Part shown: positions 32,326 through 44,684 of the stretch, piece after piece
How positions within the stretch are numbered: position 1 is the stretch's first letter
Layout: every line of letters begins with the position of its first letter
Assembly: GCF_030269925.1 (NCBI RefSeq)
Contig: NC_085127.1
Span: 12,593,501 to 12,657,500 of the forward strand
Direction of reading: 5' to 3'
DNA length: 64,000 nt
From: Bombyx mori
Taxonomy: Eukaryota > Arthropoda > Insecta > Lepidoptera > Bombycidae
Translations under genes and position numbers: made by a program
Notes under the pieces: model-generated
Seen by the model: the letters and a program-made list of their open reading frames with translations, nothing else
Told to the model about the DNA's origin: nothing
The model's database searches: none

Positions 32326-33059
32326 TTATAAATTATGTATAATTTTTTTTTTTTTAAAATACTAGTTAATAGTTATTTTTGCGATAAGCTGGTAATACCA
32401 TTGCGTTGTCTTATATATAGCTCCTTGCCATAGATACTAAAGGAACACTGAAAATCGAATGTCAAACATGTGTCAAACCAATTTTTAATTAATGATGGAG
32501 GGTAGGAGGAATAAGGAGAGCGATCATATACGGGGGATAAGTTAAAAAGTATCGAGCTGCAAGTAGCAAATTACAACTTAAAAACCCACCAAAACAGCGC
32601 ATTGCAGCGCAATGGAATGGTACGAATGTAACTATTGTAAACGGAGTGAAGTGTGCTGAGTGTAATTTAATAATAATTTTTGGCGCCATCTTTGACCAGT
32701 TGCTATGGTGGCGCCACCTAAATCGGTCACTTTTGGACGAACGCTTTTTTGTACAAGGCGATTATGCTCCTTGCCTTCAATAAACACTTTTAATCTTAGT
32801 GTAACCTTTAAATTATCAATAAGATAAAATAATGAGTTTCATATTGTTTTTCTTCTTAAAATAGTTAGACAATTAAAAGTAATTGTGAAACAAACAGCTG
32901 GTATTTAACAAAACAAACGTAATTATTTCGCATTATTTCGTGGTAACTTCGTATGTAAATACAGTTGCTAGTACAATACATGGTGTACTCTGAAAATGTT
33001 ATACAATAATTAATAACAATAATATTGTTAATGAATGATCAGACGTTGAGCAGACCTCT
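32326..33059. other. Transporter 3' flank
   Basis: Probable 3'UTR start. AATAAA near 32777-32783 could end the transcript. No other gene. Confidence 0.45.
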
Positions 33060-33435
33060 CTCTTTTTCCCTACCTATTCGCTGGCACCAGCTACGCCCGG
33101 ACGGGTATGTAAGCTCACGGGCTCAACCTGAGAGAATTTGCTAACACTAGCCCTAACAAGAGCAGTGCTTCGACGAGGACCCTCTCGTCGTGGCCGCCGG
33201 TAACCACATTGTCGATCCTGCGGACCGAATGGTGAACAGTCAACGTCGCCCAAAACACGTTATCTCGGATCCTCTTGATCTACTAACGGTGCTTTTAGGT
33301 ACCCCAAGCACCGGTCATTGTTCTCGTCGAACCCGTCGCTTGCGACGAAGGGCTCGGCGAGTAAATTAACCCACAGACACAACCCACTGAGTCTTTCAGC
33401 GGATATTCTCAGTGGGTCTTGTTTCCAATCTATTT
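33060..33435. mobile_element. Jockey LINE 3' end with an inverted 5' part
   Basis: 33060-33171 is the LINE tail on the - strand (poly-T, CTATTCGCTGGCACC, AGAGCAGTGCTTCG). 33172-33435 is the preceding part of the same LINE on the + strand (GTCGTGGCCGCCGGTAAC, codons to the stop, then CCCACTGAGTC). The two halves meet almost without loss. Confidence 0.8.
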
Positions 33436-34310
33436 CTGCCTCAAAACACGCGTAAAAAGGTAAGATGGCATCTATACGATGCAATCGAGATATTGAGCAA
33501 TCGAGTCTCTTTGTATCAAAATGGACTTTTGTGCTGTAATAAAAAAAATATAAATTGATTTCAGAACGGTTCACACGAAAATACAGTTGCAATTTTAGTG
33601 ATATGTTGATAAGAAGTACTCTCTACTAGGTTAATATAATTTAGAGGGAATTAAATTGACTCGAGATTGTTCTTTTTTTTAAATAAAATTTAGAATTTAC
33701 ATATGGCAGTTGGAATAACTTCACCAATGGATTCAGTTCATTTTCGTGTTTTAAATTATTTAACGTAATTTTTTAAACATGGTCAACTCGCGTTTTTTTT
33801 TGACGCGATAACGTATAAATCGATGAGCACCGGCTGCACGCGCGAAAAAGTATCACGTTCCTCCTGGGCGTGCAAGCGAGAGCGCGGAACAAGCGATAGA
33901 GAGGCACGATCGGCCCAAGCGTTGACTTGTGACACATTTATCTCTCTTCTCGCTTGACGTCAGAGCTAGCAGCTCGCATATTCACTATTGACGTTATCAC
34001 GTAAATCTATCGTCCATAAACCGACTTTACAGACAACCAATTTTTTTTTTGCGTATGTATCTTCCATTGTGTTTCGTAAGATTACGAGGCATCGATTGTT
34101 ATCACGCACGTCGTAAGACGAAAGGCTCGTGATAAATAAATAAACTAAATAATTATTAATGTGTAAATAAATAAATAATTAATGAGAATTACTCTTTTAT
34201 TTTAGTACTTTGAGATATGTTTTTCTCCTTATAGATAATCTCCCTTCTGTTTCCCGAGCGGTGTGACATTTCCTTCTTCAACGAGGTCTTAGGAGATGAC
34301 GTCTATAAGC
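33436..34310. other. No gene; possible MITE
   Basis: 33795-34010 has similar edges (GACGCGATAACGTATAAATC and GACGTTATCACGTAAATC) around a GC-richer core (CGAGAGCGCGGAACAAGCG). Too weak for a firm call. Confidence 0.35.
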
Positions 34311-34620
34311 AATGGTGCTTAGTTACCATTAGGTGGTCTTTTTTTTATTTATTGCTTAGATGGGTGTACGAGCTCATAGCCCACCCGGTGCTAAGTGGTT
34401 ACTGGAGCTCATAGACATCTACAACGTAAATGCGCCGCCTACCTTGAGATATAAGTTCTAAGGTCGCAGTATAGTTACAACGACTGCCCCACCCTTCAAA
34501 CCGAAACGCATTACTACTTCACGGCAGAAATAGGCAGGGTGGTGGTACCTACCCGTGCGGACTCACAAGAGGTCCTGCCACCAGGTCATATGCTCGCCTG
34601 CCTACAATGGTACTATTTAA
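34311..34620 (-). mobile_element. Bm1 SINE (34338-34583) inserted in a SINE-2 copy
   Basis: SINE-2 text TTAGTTACCATTAGGTGG stops at the Bm1 poly-T and resumes after it with TCATATGCTCGCCTGCCTAC. Bm1 is reversed, TTTATTGCTTAGATGGGTG to GGTCCTGCCACCAG. Confidence 0.8.
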
Positions 34621-35174
34621 ATATATTTATATACAGTGTCTAATCGTTCCTGAAGATTAAAGAGCCTAATTTCTAATCTACATAATGTAATTTAAAATTT
34701 CCTTTATAGAAAATGCTTTTCGTTCCTTAAACTTATTTGATAATGAGTTATTGAGACTTTATAGCCCAGTTATAAGATGACTGTAAAAAATTGTATTCGC
34801 AATAAGAGACCATACGAATTGTCATTACGACAGATCTCGTGTGAACGTTATCTTCAAGTGTCTTTATGGTTAAGTTTTCTGATACACTAGTATCTGACAA
34901 TGCGACTTTTTTTTCAATTACTTCGATGTGGGTACTGTTATGATACCCTCTGGTTCCTAGCTTTGCTTCCATCATCACCTTTCCCGAATAGCATCAGCAC
35001 TTATGATCCTTTATTAGAGAACAATCTCATCCCTATCCAGTCAGTCCTATTCCTAATTCCACACGGCACGATTGCCGTCATTATCGTCGTATATCATTGT
35101 ATGTCTATTTCATTATTGAAATGTTTTTAAAAAAGATCATTTCTCAATTCCGTATAAGAGTACTTTCTCACGGC
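34621..35174. other. No gene seen
   Basis: Short open frames only; no family match. Confidence 0.4.
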
Positions 35175-35295
35175 CTTTGGTGTTAAGTGGCTACCGGAAC
35201 ATAAGTTAGTTAGATAGCTAGCTAATAGCTAGTTAAATAGTACAAAGCCTGCCCCACCCTTCGAATCCGAACGCATAACTGCTTGATGACAGTAA
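35175..35295 (-). mobile_element. Bm1 SINE, degraded
   Basis: GGCCTTTGGTGTTAAGTGGC and GCCCCACCCTTCGAATCCGA. Confidence 0.65.
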
Positions 35296-35454
35296 TACTA
35301 ATAGGACTATACCAGAATTCAATTTACAAAGACAGACAATATTTTCCTAAGTTTGTAGGTGCTCACGAATCCCTAACAGTAAATAGCACCAAATAGTAAA
35401 CAAAAGACACTTAATTTATAAACTTTATTAAAATTGTTTTTCTTATGTTCGAAG

Positions 35455-35655
35455 TATTACTAGTGGCCCTGAGGCCTTTCCAATTTCACCAGGCCAGGTG
35501 GGCGAGCAAAGCCTCAGCCAGGAGGGGTGGGATTTGCTAACAGCTACCCTAGCGCCTCCGAAGGAGACCTAACCACTCAAGAGCAGTTGCTTCGCGAATG
35601 AATCCACTATCGGATCGGAATCGCGACCCGCTGAGAAGATCCGGCGAGAAATTAA
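35455..35655 (-). mobile_element. Jockey LINE 3' end, second subfamily
   Basis: CTGAGGCCTTTCCAATTTCAC, GAGCAGTTGCTTCGCGAATG, GACCCGCTGAGAAGATCCGG. Confidence 0.75.
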
Positions 35656-36668
35656 TGTGCGCCTTCATGAGCATATATAGAGATTCCAGCTTCACGTCTC
35701 CAGATAAGCTGCAGCAAACACATTGTGATATCTATGGGCTATATAACGTAACAATAAACAAGGCCATGAGCTCATCCACACATATAGTCCATCCACACAT
35801 AAAGTGAATTGTATTCACAAGTGCCGTAGTTCTGTTTACAATATATTGACTTAACTGACAATGGTTACGTATACTTACGTCACGTTATTGCTATTAATGG
35901 ACCTAGATATTATTTTTATACCAGCTAGGCTCTGAGATCATATTCCCGTCGACACAAAAAAAACTATTTGTGGAAAAAAGTGTATTGTATCTATTAATAG
36001 GAATTTTTCCGCGCTTTTGCTGTTGGAAAATAATATCGCAGCACCTTTAGAATTGAAGTGGCTTAATCCGAATTTCTTGTTTTTTGGTGAGCGCCAAAAA
36101 TGTAATTAAAGAATTGTAATTTTTCTATTTCGATTTAAATATTTTACTTAACTTAAGATTAAGGTATGTGCTTGATTTAAAAGAGACGGAAAGTGTATGT
36201 AGGTACTTACTTTGTCCTTTTCTAGATTAAAATAAAAATTATTCTTTTTTATTTTAAAATTTTTATTTTATTAACTGATAAATTACATGTTTATAAGTCG
36301 TTCAAAGTTTAAACAAACCAATTTTCTTCAGATTTTTAATTAAGCCACTTTAAAGGTGCGATATGGTCGGAGATAATAATCGGAATGTAAAAAAATATGG
36401 CGTTTCTTTTCTATTTAAAATTATGGATTATATGGATTTACAATAAAATAGACTTAAAATGCAGTCTCTCTGTTGTATTGAGCAATACAATGGAGTGTTT
36501 TTAAAAAAATAATATTAAAACAAATTTCAACTGTTAATCACTATACATATGTGTAAGATATTAAAACTTTAAACATTTATTATTACTAAATAGCTAATAA
36601 GTGTTATAAAACAACGTCTAAAATGCTGTTAAAATGTGTTTATTATTATCAAAATAATAATTTAATTC
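35656..36668. other. No gene seen
   Basis: A+T-rich intergenic DNA. Confidence 0.4.
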
Positions 36669-36676
36669 ACACTAAC

Positions 36677-39600
36677 CAGTGGCGTACCTAAGGGGGGGCG
36701 GTGGGTGCGGTCCGCACCGGGCGGCACTTACCCTGGGGCGGCATTTTAGCATTTACTTTTAGTTGTATAAAGCAATTTATTCATTTCATATTTATTTTCT
36801 TTCTTGAATAATAAATGATTATTATGATTATTATAAGTTTAATATTCGATTTATATAAATTATGATTAACTATATGATTTCGAATATTATTCATCGGTGT
36901 ATATAAATTCATATTAGTGTAAATTTTGAATTCTAATTCAAGAACAAGGTAATAATTTGATTTTATTGTATTCATTAAAATTCTTTAAATTCGTAAAAGT
37001 ATCTTTTCGATTTTGTTCGGCAATTTTTCCTAACTAAAATTTTTTAATATCAGTTTATAAATGTCATTTCTTTTGAAAAGTTTATATGATTACTTTGAAG
37101 TAATATATCAATATTTTTTTATTCATCGATTTTTCTTTTGAAAAACAGGGCCGGCAGAAGGCGGTCTGCTAGGTCTGCAAAGCATTAGGGCGCCGGCATA
37201 AGAACTATCTTTTTCAAACAACAAAATCTAAACGAGACAAAACAAAAATACTGATGAAGTTACAATTTCAGAACTCGCAAATGCATAAATATTCTCAGTC
37301 CGTTTTGAAGAATTGTATTTGGATTGATAAATTGCTTATAAACCATTTTGTTCATTAGCGATTCAATCTTTTAACAGTGGAGAGTGAAACAAATTATTAG
37401 GGTGCAAGTGCATTTCGAGAATTTATAATTGTTAAGCATATTGTATTACGTATTGTAGATATAGATGTTATTCAGCGAAGTAAAATGACTTTGCCGTTTT
37501 CTATACATATTATACTATTTATTTCGACAAGTTATATTTTTATTATATATCCCTAGGATGAAACGAGTAAAAGAAAGCGGTGCGTCATTTAGAAAGAAAA
37601 TAAAGAAAAGGGAGGAAATACCGATTAAAAACACTGGAGCACTACTCAAATACATCTCTCATAAGCCAAATTCTAGTTCTTTTAGTATTGTTGCCTCAAA
37701 TACGGGTGAAGAAGCAGCGCTCGAAGGCGAAAAAACATTTACCAATGTTGTTCAAGAGGAAAGACCTGCTTCATACACTGGCGAAGAAGTAGAAAGTTTA
37801 TCAAGTCCTGATGAAGAATCTGCTGCACAAATTATTCTGTCTGTTTCTATGAAAGATATTGGATTATGGCCTAACAAAATTGACGACAATACAAGAGTAT
37901 TTCTGGTACGTCAAGGTCCCTTTTTAATTCAAAATTTAGACGCCGACTTCAGCGAAGGAATAAAACGTTCTAATAATACAAGCAAAGCCAAAGGTGAAAC
38001 AAGAAAACTAAGTCGGGACTGGTTTTTTTCAAATTTTGCCTAATGGCGAAAAGCTCTTAAGATCGTGGAATGTGGATGGTATATTCACCATCGAAGAAAA
38101 GTATTTATTGTTTCTGCTGCAAACTGTTTGATAATCTTTGTCAAGCAGGTTTTAATACGGAAAATGGTTTTAACAAATGGTGGAAACTTAATCCTAAAAT
38201 TAGTCAACATGAGGTTAGTCCGCTGCACATCCGATCATATTACAAATGGAAGGAATTAGAAATAAGACTTGGAAGTAGAGCAACTATTGACAAACTACAA
38301 CAACAAATATTGATAAAGAAATAAAAAAAATTGAAGGAAATTCTAACAAGAATACTTGATATAATTAGATTCTTAGCAAAACAAAATTTGGCATCTCGAG
38401 GACATCGTGAAAGTGTTCATCAGGAAAACATCGATTTACTGGAAAATAGAGGAAATTTTCTCAAGGTTGTTGACTTATTGGCTAAGTACGACCCAGTATT
38501 ACGAGAACATGTAATAAAAATTAAGATGGGTAGTAAATATAGTCTCTCTTATTTGTCGCCGAAGATTCAGAACGAATTCATAAAGCTATTGGGAGGCGCA
38601 GTCAGAAAAACAATTATGGATCAAATAAAGCAGGCTAAATACTTTTGTATTATATTTGATAGCACTCCTGACATTTCACACAAAGATCAAACCAGTCAAA
38701 TTATTAGATATGTAGTTCAAACTCGCATTAAAGAAATAAATCCAAATGCAGAATTTGTAGCATGTACAAATCATTCCTTAAACCTGGCATGTTTGCACGC
38801 AGCTTCTACAGCTATCAATTCCATCACATTTTTTGGAACTATCGAACAGTTATTTTCTTCTTCCACTCATAAATGGAATGTTTTACTTTCGATCACTGGT
38901 CAAGGTGTTAAACGTAGTGTAGAAACTCGCTGGAGCGCTAGAGCTGCCGCGGTAACTATAGTAAAAAAACATTTTTTTTACATTTTAAGCGCTTTGGAAA
39001 AATTGACATCTGAAGAAGAAAATAGTAAAACGCGATCAGATGCTGGTGTATTACTCAATTCTATGTCATCTTTTTCTTTTCTATGTTTCCTTCATTTATG
39101 GGAATCCGTTCTTTTGGAAATTAATGACGCTCATAAATACATGCAAATAAAGGGGAAAATATTCGTGTATAATACCGTGTAACCTACTAAATGAAGAATT
39201 TGAATGTCAAATAAATGATTTGATCGACATTGATAAAGAACAGTTCCATATTGAAAGAAAAAGGATCCAGGTTTTTATGGCTGTATCTACACTAAAAGGA
39301 GAGGTAAAACATTAGAAAAACGGGGAGAAGGGCCCTCTTGACCTGCTAAAATTTATTCAGCAGTATAGGTTGAATATTCTGTTCCCAACATTGTAATTTT
39401 GTTAAGATTTTTTTTAACAATTTCAATCAGTGTCGCTAGTTGCGAAAGAAGCTTCTCAAAATTGAAGTTGATAAAAAATTATCTTCGTTCTACAATGAGT
39501 CAATCAAGACTACAAAATCTTGCAATATTGTCAATAGAACAAGAAATTACAAATTATATAAATTTTGAGAGCATTATACACGATTTTTCTAGTATGAAAG

Positions 39601-39812
39601 CTAGAAGAGTAGATATTATATAAATATGTTTACGAGTGCATACAAATAAGTCTAAAAAAATTTACTCTGTGTATTAATTAATATTGATTAAATAACTTAA
39701 TAATTTGTTTATGTGTATTAATTTATAAAAACCACTATTTGATTGACTTATAAAAGAAAGGGCGGCAGACTGGAAATCGCCCCGGGCGGCAAAAGTTCTA
39801 GGTACGCCACTG
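36677..39812 (+). mobile_element. hAT transposon, 3.1 kb, with exact 8-bp duplication
   Basis: Terminal repeats CAGTGGCGTACCTA at left and reversed TAGGTACGCCACTG at right. ACACTAAC lies at 36669-36676 and 39813-39820. Sub-terminal GGGCGGCA motifs are at both ends. The coding remnant is of a TTF-finger/ZMYM1-like hAT transposase. Identical duplication suggests a fairly recent move, yet the gene is broken. Confidence 0.93.
37558..39623 (+). pseudogene. hAT transposase (TTF zinc finger, ZMYM1-like), broken
   Basis: Part 1 (37558-38043) is the N-terminal region ending SRDWFFSNFA. The frame then shifts to 38070-38324, with the TTF-type finger (YSPSKKSIYCFCCKLF, NGFNKWWKLNPKI). 38331-39182 has ASRGHRES, KYDPVLREH and FDSTPDISHKDQTSQIIRY, and then jumps to KEINPNAEFVACTNHSLNLA, an internal deletion within the catalytic region. 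The last part (39399-39623) is the hAT dimerisation helix (SVASCERSFSKLKLIKNYLR). Two or more frameshifts plus the deletion mean no active enzyme. Confidence 0.85.
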
Positions 39813-39820
39813 ACACTAAC

Positions 39821-40257
39821 GTCATCTAGTGATTAAAATATGTACTAGGACAGTAGTGTACCATAGTCAAATAACAAACAATAAAGTAGTCCTCTATCAA
39901 GCGTCATCTCATTCATTTTACAACGTTCAAAATGAATAAATATCTCATTGTGTGCTCAATTGTAATGCACGTAGTAGGAAGCGCGAATGCAAGCACATTT
40001 CATTTATGATTATTATGATTGGCACACTATTGTCATTCAAGGGTATACAGAGTAGGACTTGTTCAGAGATAAATCTGTATTTCCGATAGTTTTACACAAA
40101 AGAAGTATAGACATTATTTTATAAATAGATTTTACAAAATAAAACACTGAAATGAAACTAATCTATAGACACGTTTTTAAGCTATTTTGTAAATGCTGAC
40201 ATCTTTTTTTAACTGGGCATGCTAGGCAAATGAGATCACGGATCTGTCAGAACTAAA
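39821..40257. other. No gene seen
   Basis: A+T-rich; no feature supported. Confidence 0.4.
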
Positions 40258-40692
40258 TTGTTATTGCTTAAATGGGGCAACGAAGTCACGGCCCACCTGG
40301 TGTTAAGTAGTTACCTGAGCCCATAGACATTGACAACGTAAATGCCGCCACCCACCTTGAGACATGAGTTTTAAGGTTTTAGTATAGTACAACGATTGTC
40401 CCACTCTTCAACCAAAATTACTGCTTCACAGCAGAAAAAGTTGGAGTGGTATCTACCCGTGCGGACTCACAAAACGACCCACCACCAGTAATTACGTAAA
40501 TTATAATTTTGCGGGTTTCATTTTTATTACACGATGTTATTCCTTCATCGTGAAAGTCTGTCATGAACACTTGCTAACAACGTATTTAATTAGAAAAAAA
40601 TATACTTGCCAGCGGGATTTGAACATCGGCACAGTGGCATCGCTAGATACGAATGCAGCGGGCGTCATAACCTTTGGGCATGACGACTTCAC
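40258..40692 (-). mobile_element. Bm1 SINE, full length but old
   Basis: Reversed, from TTATTGCTTAAATGGGGC to the head at GGGCATGACGACTTCAC; many substitutions including in box B. Confidence 0.88.
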
Positions 40693-41299
40693 AATATGAA
40701 TACCGTATAGACTCAAAATATCAGCTTACATGGTTTTCTGTAAATTATTATGGGTAATTCGACATACTCGCAATATAAAAAAAATATATAACTGAAACAT
40801 CCCAAAACACAATCTGATCACGTGCCAGACTAAAATAAAAAAAAAAAAGAATTAAAATGGCGGTTTATTTTTTAAATTTCGTTTTTCCTTTTGCATCGGT
40901 CGCGCTCGCAATTGTAATTATGCGTTTAGTACGTGATCCCATTTCGGGGTACGTGACTGAATGGACTTTACAGCGATAAATAAATGGATGCGTTCATATC
41001 AACTGGGTGTTAGGTGTAATTCCGAAACACTAATTTGCATTTGAATGTAAAAAACCTTTTTTTCAAAAATTCTATGTCAAGATAAATTCCCCGCTAAAAC
41101 TACGCTCGTGTTTTATGACGGTATTAAAAATTATGTCTTTATGTTGTCTTTTGTCTGTATGTTGCAATTGTTTATAAACGACCACGGCGCAGGACTGGTC
41201 ATTGTGGCGAGGCTTGGGGAAGCCTATGACCAGCCGTACTCTTCTGTGGGCTGAAAGATAGATAAATAGATAATTATAAGTAGCAAGAGTTGTGTTTAC
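40693..41299. other. No gene seen
   Basis: 41195-41265 (GGCGAGGCTTGGGGAAGCCTATGACCAG) resembles a LINE 3' tail of the kind that ends in GATAGATAGATAA; not assigned further. Confidence 0.4.
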
Positions 41300-41441
41300 G
41301 ACTGATCACGTCCTTACGGATCCATCAGATCCAATAAGCTTTGCATTAGACGCCTTCAGCTCTAACACTAGGAGCAGGCTTAGGGACCTCGGTAACCGTA
41401 CTCGTCGAACTCGACAAAGAGTTCGCCGTGCAACCTAACCC

Positions 41442-42348
41442 TTTTTTTATTTTATGATTGAGAGATTACTGGTGGCCCGGAGGCCTTTCCAGCTTCACCA
41501 GGACAGGTGGGCGAGCAAAGGCTCAGCCAGGAGGGGTGTGATTTGCTAACAACTGCCCGAGCGCCTCCGAAGGAGACCTAACAACTCAAGAGCAGTTGCT
41601 TCGCGAATGAATCTACTACCGGATCGGAATCGCGACCCACTGAGAAGATTCGGCGAGAAACTCAGCGGGCTGATGCATGGGTTAGGCTGCACGTCGACCT
41701 CTTTGTCGAGTTCGACGAGTACGGTTACCGGGGTTCCTCAGCCTGCTCCTAGTGTTAGAGCTGAAGGTATCTAATGCAAGAGTTATTGGATCTGATGGAT
41801 CCGTAAGGACGTGTCTAGGGCGACGACGGTGACTTGCTCCTGCGTGATCAGGATTCGGGGAGTAGTCAGCGGCGGCAACGATAAGGCGATTATCATGACG
41901 CATAGCCTTATCGAAGTAACGTTCCGACACTGACTTCATGTGTTTGCGGATCGATTCGAGGCCCAGGTCGTCGTGTAGGTCGACGTTCCTCACGAACCAC
42001 GGAGCCCCGACGGCTAACCTGCAAAAGCGGGATTGTAGGGATTGGAGGGTGTCTATGTGTGTGCGGGCCGCGTGAGCGAACACCACACTCGCGTAAGTCA
42101 TGACGGGCCTTATGCAAGTTTTGTAAAGTGTCACCTTGTTCCGAAGGGACATTTTACTCCGCTTACAGATCATGAGATAGAGTCTGCCGAGAATAAATGC
42201 GGCACGATCGCGGACTGTTTTTATATGCGGGCGGAATGTCATGGATGCATCCAGGGTGACTCCCAGGTACTTGACCTTCCTAGCCCAGGGTATAGGTTGA
42301 CCGAAGAGGGTGATCGGGGGTGTGATATTTCTCCTCCTGCGGTGAAAC
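41442..42348 (-). mobile_element. 5'-truncated jockey LINE inserted in a relative
   Basis: 907 bp, left poly-T (reversed poly-A), 3'UTR, then coding sequence to its truncated 5' end at 42348. Flanked by the 12-bp duplication GCAACCTAACCC (41430-41441, 42349-42360). Confidence 0.9.
41682..42348 (-). pseudogene. Jockey LINE ORF2 C-terminal fragment
   Basis: Open from the truncated 5' end: KVKYLGVTLDASMTFRPHIK, NKVTLYKTCIRPVMTYASVV, LQSRFCRLAVGAPWFVRN, and an Arg-rich end. This is the part after the RT fingers/palm in jockey-clade ORF2. It lacks endonuclease and RT catalytic motifs. Confidence 0.88.
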
Positions 42349-42436
42349 GCAACCTAACCCATGAATCAGCTCGCTGAGTTTCTCGCCGGATCTTCTCAGC
42401 GGGTCGCGATTCCGATCCGGCAGTAGATTCATTCGC

Positions 42437-43590
42437 GAAGCGAAGCGCGAAGTGAAATTTTAAATATTAACTTAAGAGATAAGTATATTTTAGTGTTAAT
42501 TAGCAATTGAAAGTTACTAAAATTATTACAAAATGGGTTAAGGTAAGCCTCTAAACTACATGTATATGAAAAAAACGTATTTGACAAAATATGCGAGATG
42601 TGCCCTTTTCGAAATTGCATATTCAAATGTATTCGAATGTGTAACGATAATGAGCTTAGCAAAGCTTGCATTCAGGCAACATAATCTTCTCAGAGGGTAA
42701 ACAAACAAAAAATATATAACCTTAAATAAAAGCCCTTTGCCAAACAAACTCAATAAAAGTGGCATAAGGAACGCCATCGGTCACCGAGCGACGAAAAAAT
42801 TCGGTACATAACATAAGGGCAAAGGGCAAACGTTATTCGAAGGGAAAACAATTTGTAAGTTTTTGTTAGGATACCCTCAGGCTTAGGGATGAATACATGA
42901 ATATGTTAAGCCGTAAACGACCCTTTATGTGATACGTAGCTTGTTAAAACCTCAGAAATCTTTGGGCGCGAAACTTAACCCCGTTTTTCAGGTGCGCATG
43001 GTTTATCTGACGTCTTTGGGACGTAATTACACAGTTACGTCGCTTATGTTCAACCCATTGTCGTACTAAGCTTATTTAGGTTGACTCTAAGCCTTTGTCC
43101 ACGAAGATTGCGTGTTTTCTAACAGGTATTGTATAACAAATTCCCTTTGCAAGTATTAGACGTCATTATTGTTTCTTGTCATGTCAGAAGATCTACGTGG
43201 TTTTCCGTCATAGAGTCATACTCTTTGGCAAATTATAGATTACAACTGTAGTCTTGTGGTCCTTGTGGAACACGATCCCTTTGCATGCCTAAGAGGGTGG
43301 ACCGAACAAAAAAAAATCTTTCGTATACTTATGTACACACATTAAGCTAAGTATCTATTAGAGGCAGTTGCTCGATTCAGCCCAACTGGAGATGGGATCC
43401 TCAATCTGAGGCACGCCGCACTATTAGCAAATTCTTCACTGCTGCCCGAGCCATATTTTGTAGTTTTTTGAGTTGAGCGTTTAGAGGAGGTCAACACAGA
43501 GCCGGCGGTTTAAAGAATGATATCTGACAATACACTGTCAAAGAACACAGCGTTTCCAGGTAGTGAGAAAAACTTTGTTACGACAGTGGT
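42437..43590. other. No gene seen
   Basis: Mostly unique sequence. A few reading frames under 85 codons without family traits. Confidence 0.4.
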
Positions 43591-43985
43591 AAAATGGTGT
43601 GGTGTAATAAGATTAAAGAGAGTAATCAATAAGTATTTGAATAGTACCTACAGACGTGTTTCATATTCGCTGCGACGTCAGTCCTTTATATGGTAACCCC
43701 TGCCAGCGCATTCGCAATGCTCCATATAAGGAAAGTAAATTATAAACAACAAGTGCAGTGTGCAATTCAAAAGACAATTAAATATTTTTTGGACAATGTA
43801 ACTCTAAAACCAGTGAAATACGTAGCGCCCGAGCCGCTGATACTTTTTTTGTACCTAATTTTTTTTTCTATTTGTGTGGGGCGTGTGGTGTAATTGTGGT
43901 GTAAGATTAAAGAGAGTATAATAAATAAGTAGTTGAATAGTAAAGACGTGTTTCATATTCGCTGCGACGTCAATCCTTTATAAAG
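43591..43985. repeat. Pair of direct repeats, about 95 bp each, spaced about 294 bp
   Basis: 43594-43690 and 43886-43983 share GATTAAAGAGAGTA, GACGTGTTTCATATTCGCTG and CGACGTCA.TCCTTTATA. Could be remains of long terminal repeats; no coding part is visible. Confidence 0.5.
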
Positions 43986-44684
43986 GAGATGATGCCCCAA
44001 ATAATGTTTCAGGCTACATCGACCCGATTCATAACAGCTTTGAACAAGTTCATCTAAAACAAAAAACATCTACGCATTTCGAATCGAGAACCCGAAGCCG
44101 TGGTGAAGGGCTACTAAATTATTACGAGCATGTCTCGTGTTGTTACAATGCTCAATAACATAACAACATCGACCTAATATATATAATAATATCTTTGCGC
44201 GCTGGGATGCGGGTAAATAAAAAAATCCACCAAAGTACAACCAAAAATTATTATTCAACATTTAGAACACTTCACAAACACTTTTAAATTCTCAATTCGC
44301 TTCTCCCGCTTCGCTTCATGTAATCCGTTCGCTGTTTCGCTTCGAGTTATCCAGATTACTGACTGACTGCGTTCCATCCCTGCAACGCTTTTATAGTCGA
44401 TACCACATCCCTAGAATTATCGAGAACATTCCACTCATCTCTAGTATTGTGCTTCTGCTATCTGACAATAGATGCGTTGTACTTCTCGAGCGTTCTTGGT
44501 GTTACTAGATCCTTCGATTTTCGTTCGACTATTCGACGATAGATGGCGTTACTCTTACCGGCGTAACAATATATTTATCCGAAACATAAAAACAGCGTTT
44601 GAAGCAAACGATCTCGCAAAGCGTGCGTTTACAGAACAAAAGACCCGTGAAAACGCTGACCACTAAAATACTTTTTCATAGTCT
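43986..44684. other. No gene seen
   Basis: 44290-44360 has CTTCGCTT-type runs; no recognised family. Confidence 0.35.

Larger units (their letters stand above)
41300..42436 (+). mobile_element. Jockey LINE (second subfamily) split by a LINE of the same subfamily
   Basis: 41300-41441 carries C-terminal codons on + (GATCACGTCCTTACGGATCC to GCAACCTAACCC). The LINE resumes at 42349 with the same GCAACCTAACCC and runs into ATGAATCAGC and CTGAGTTTCTCGCCGGATC. Confidence 0.88.

Noticed and set aside
33795..34010. MITE with GATAACGT-type inverted ends
   Set aside because: The edge motifs align about as well in direct as in inverted orientation, and no duplication was found; left as a weak note.
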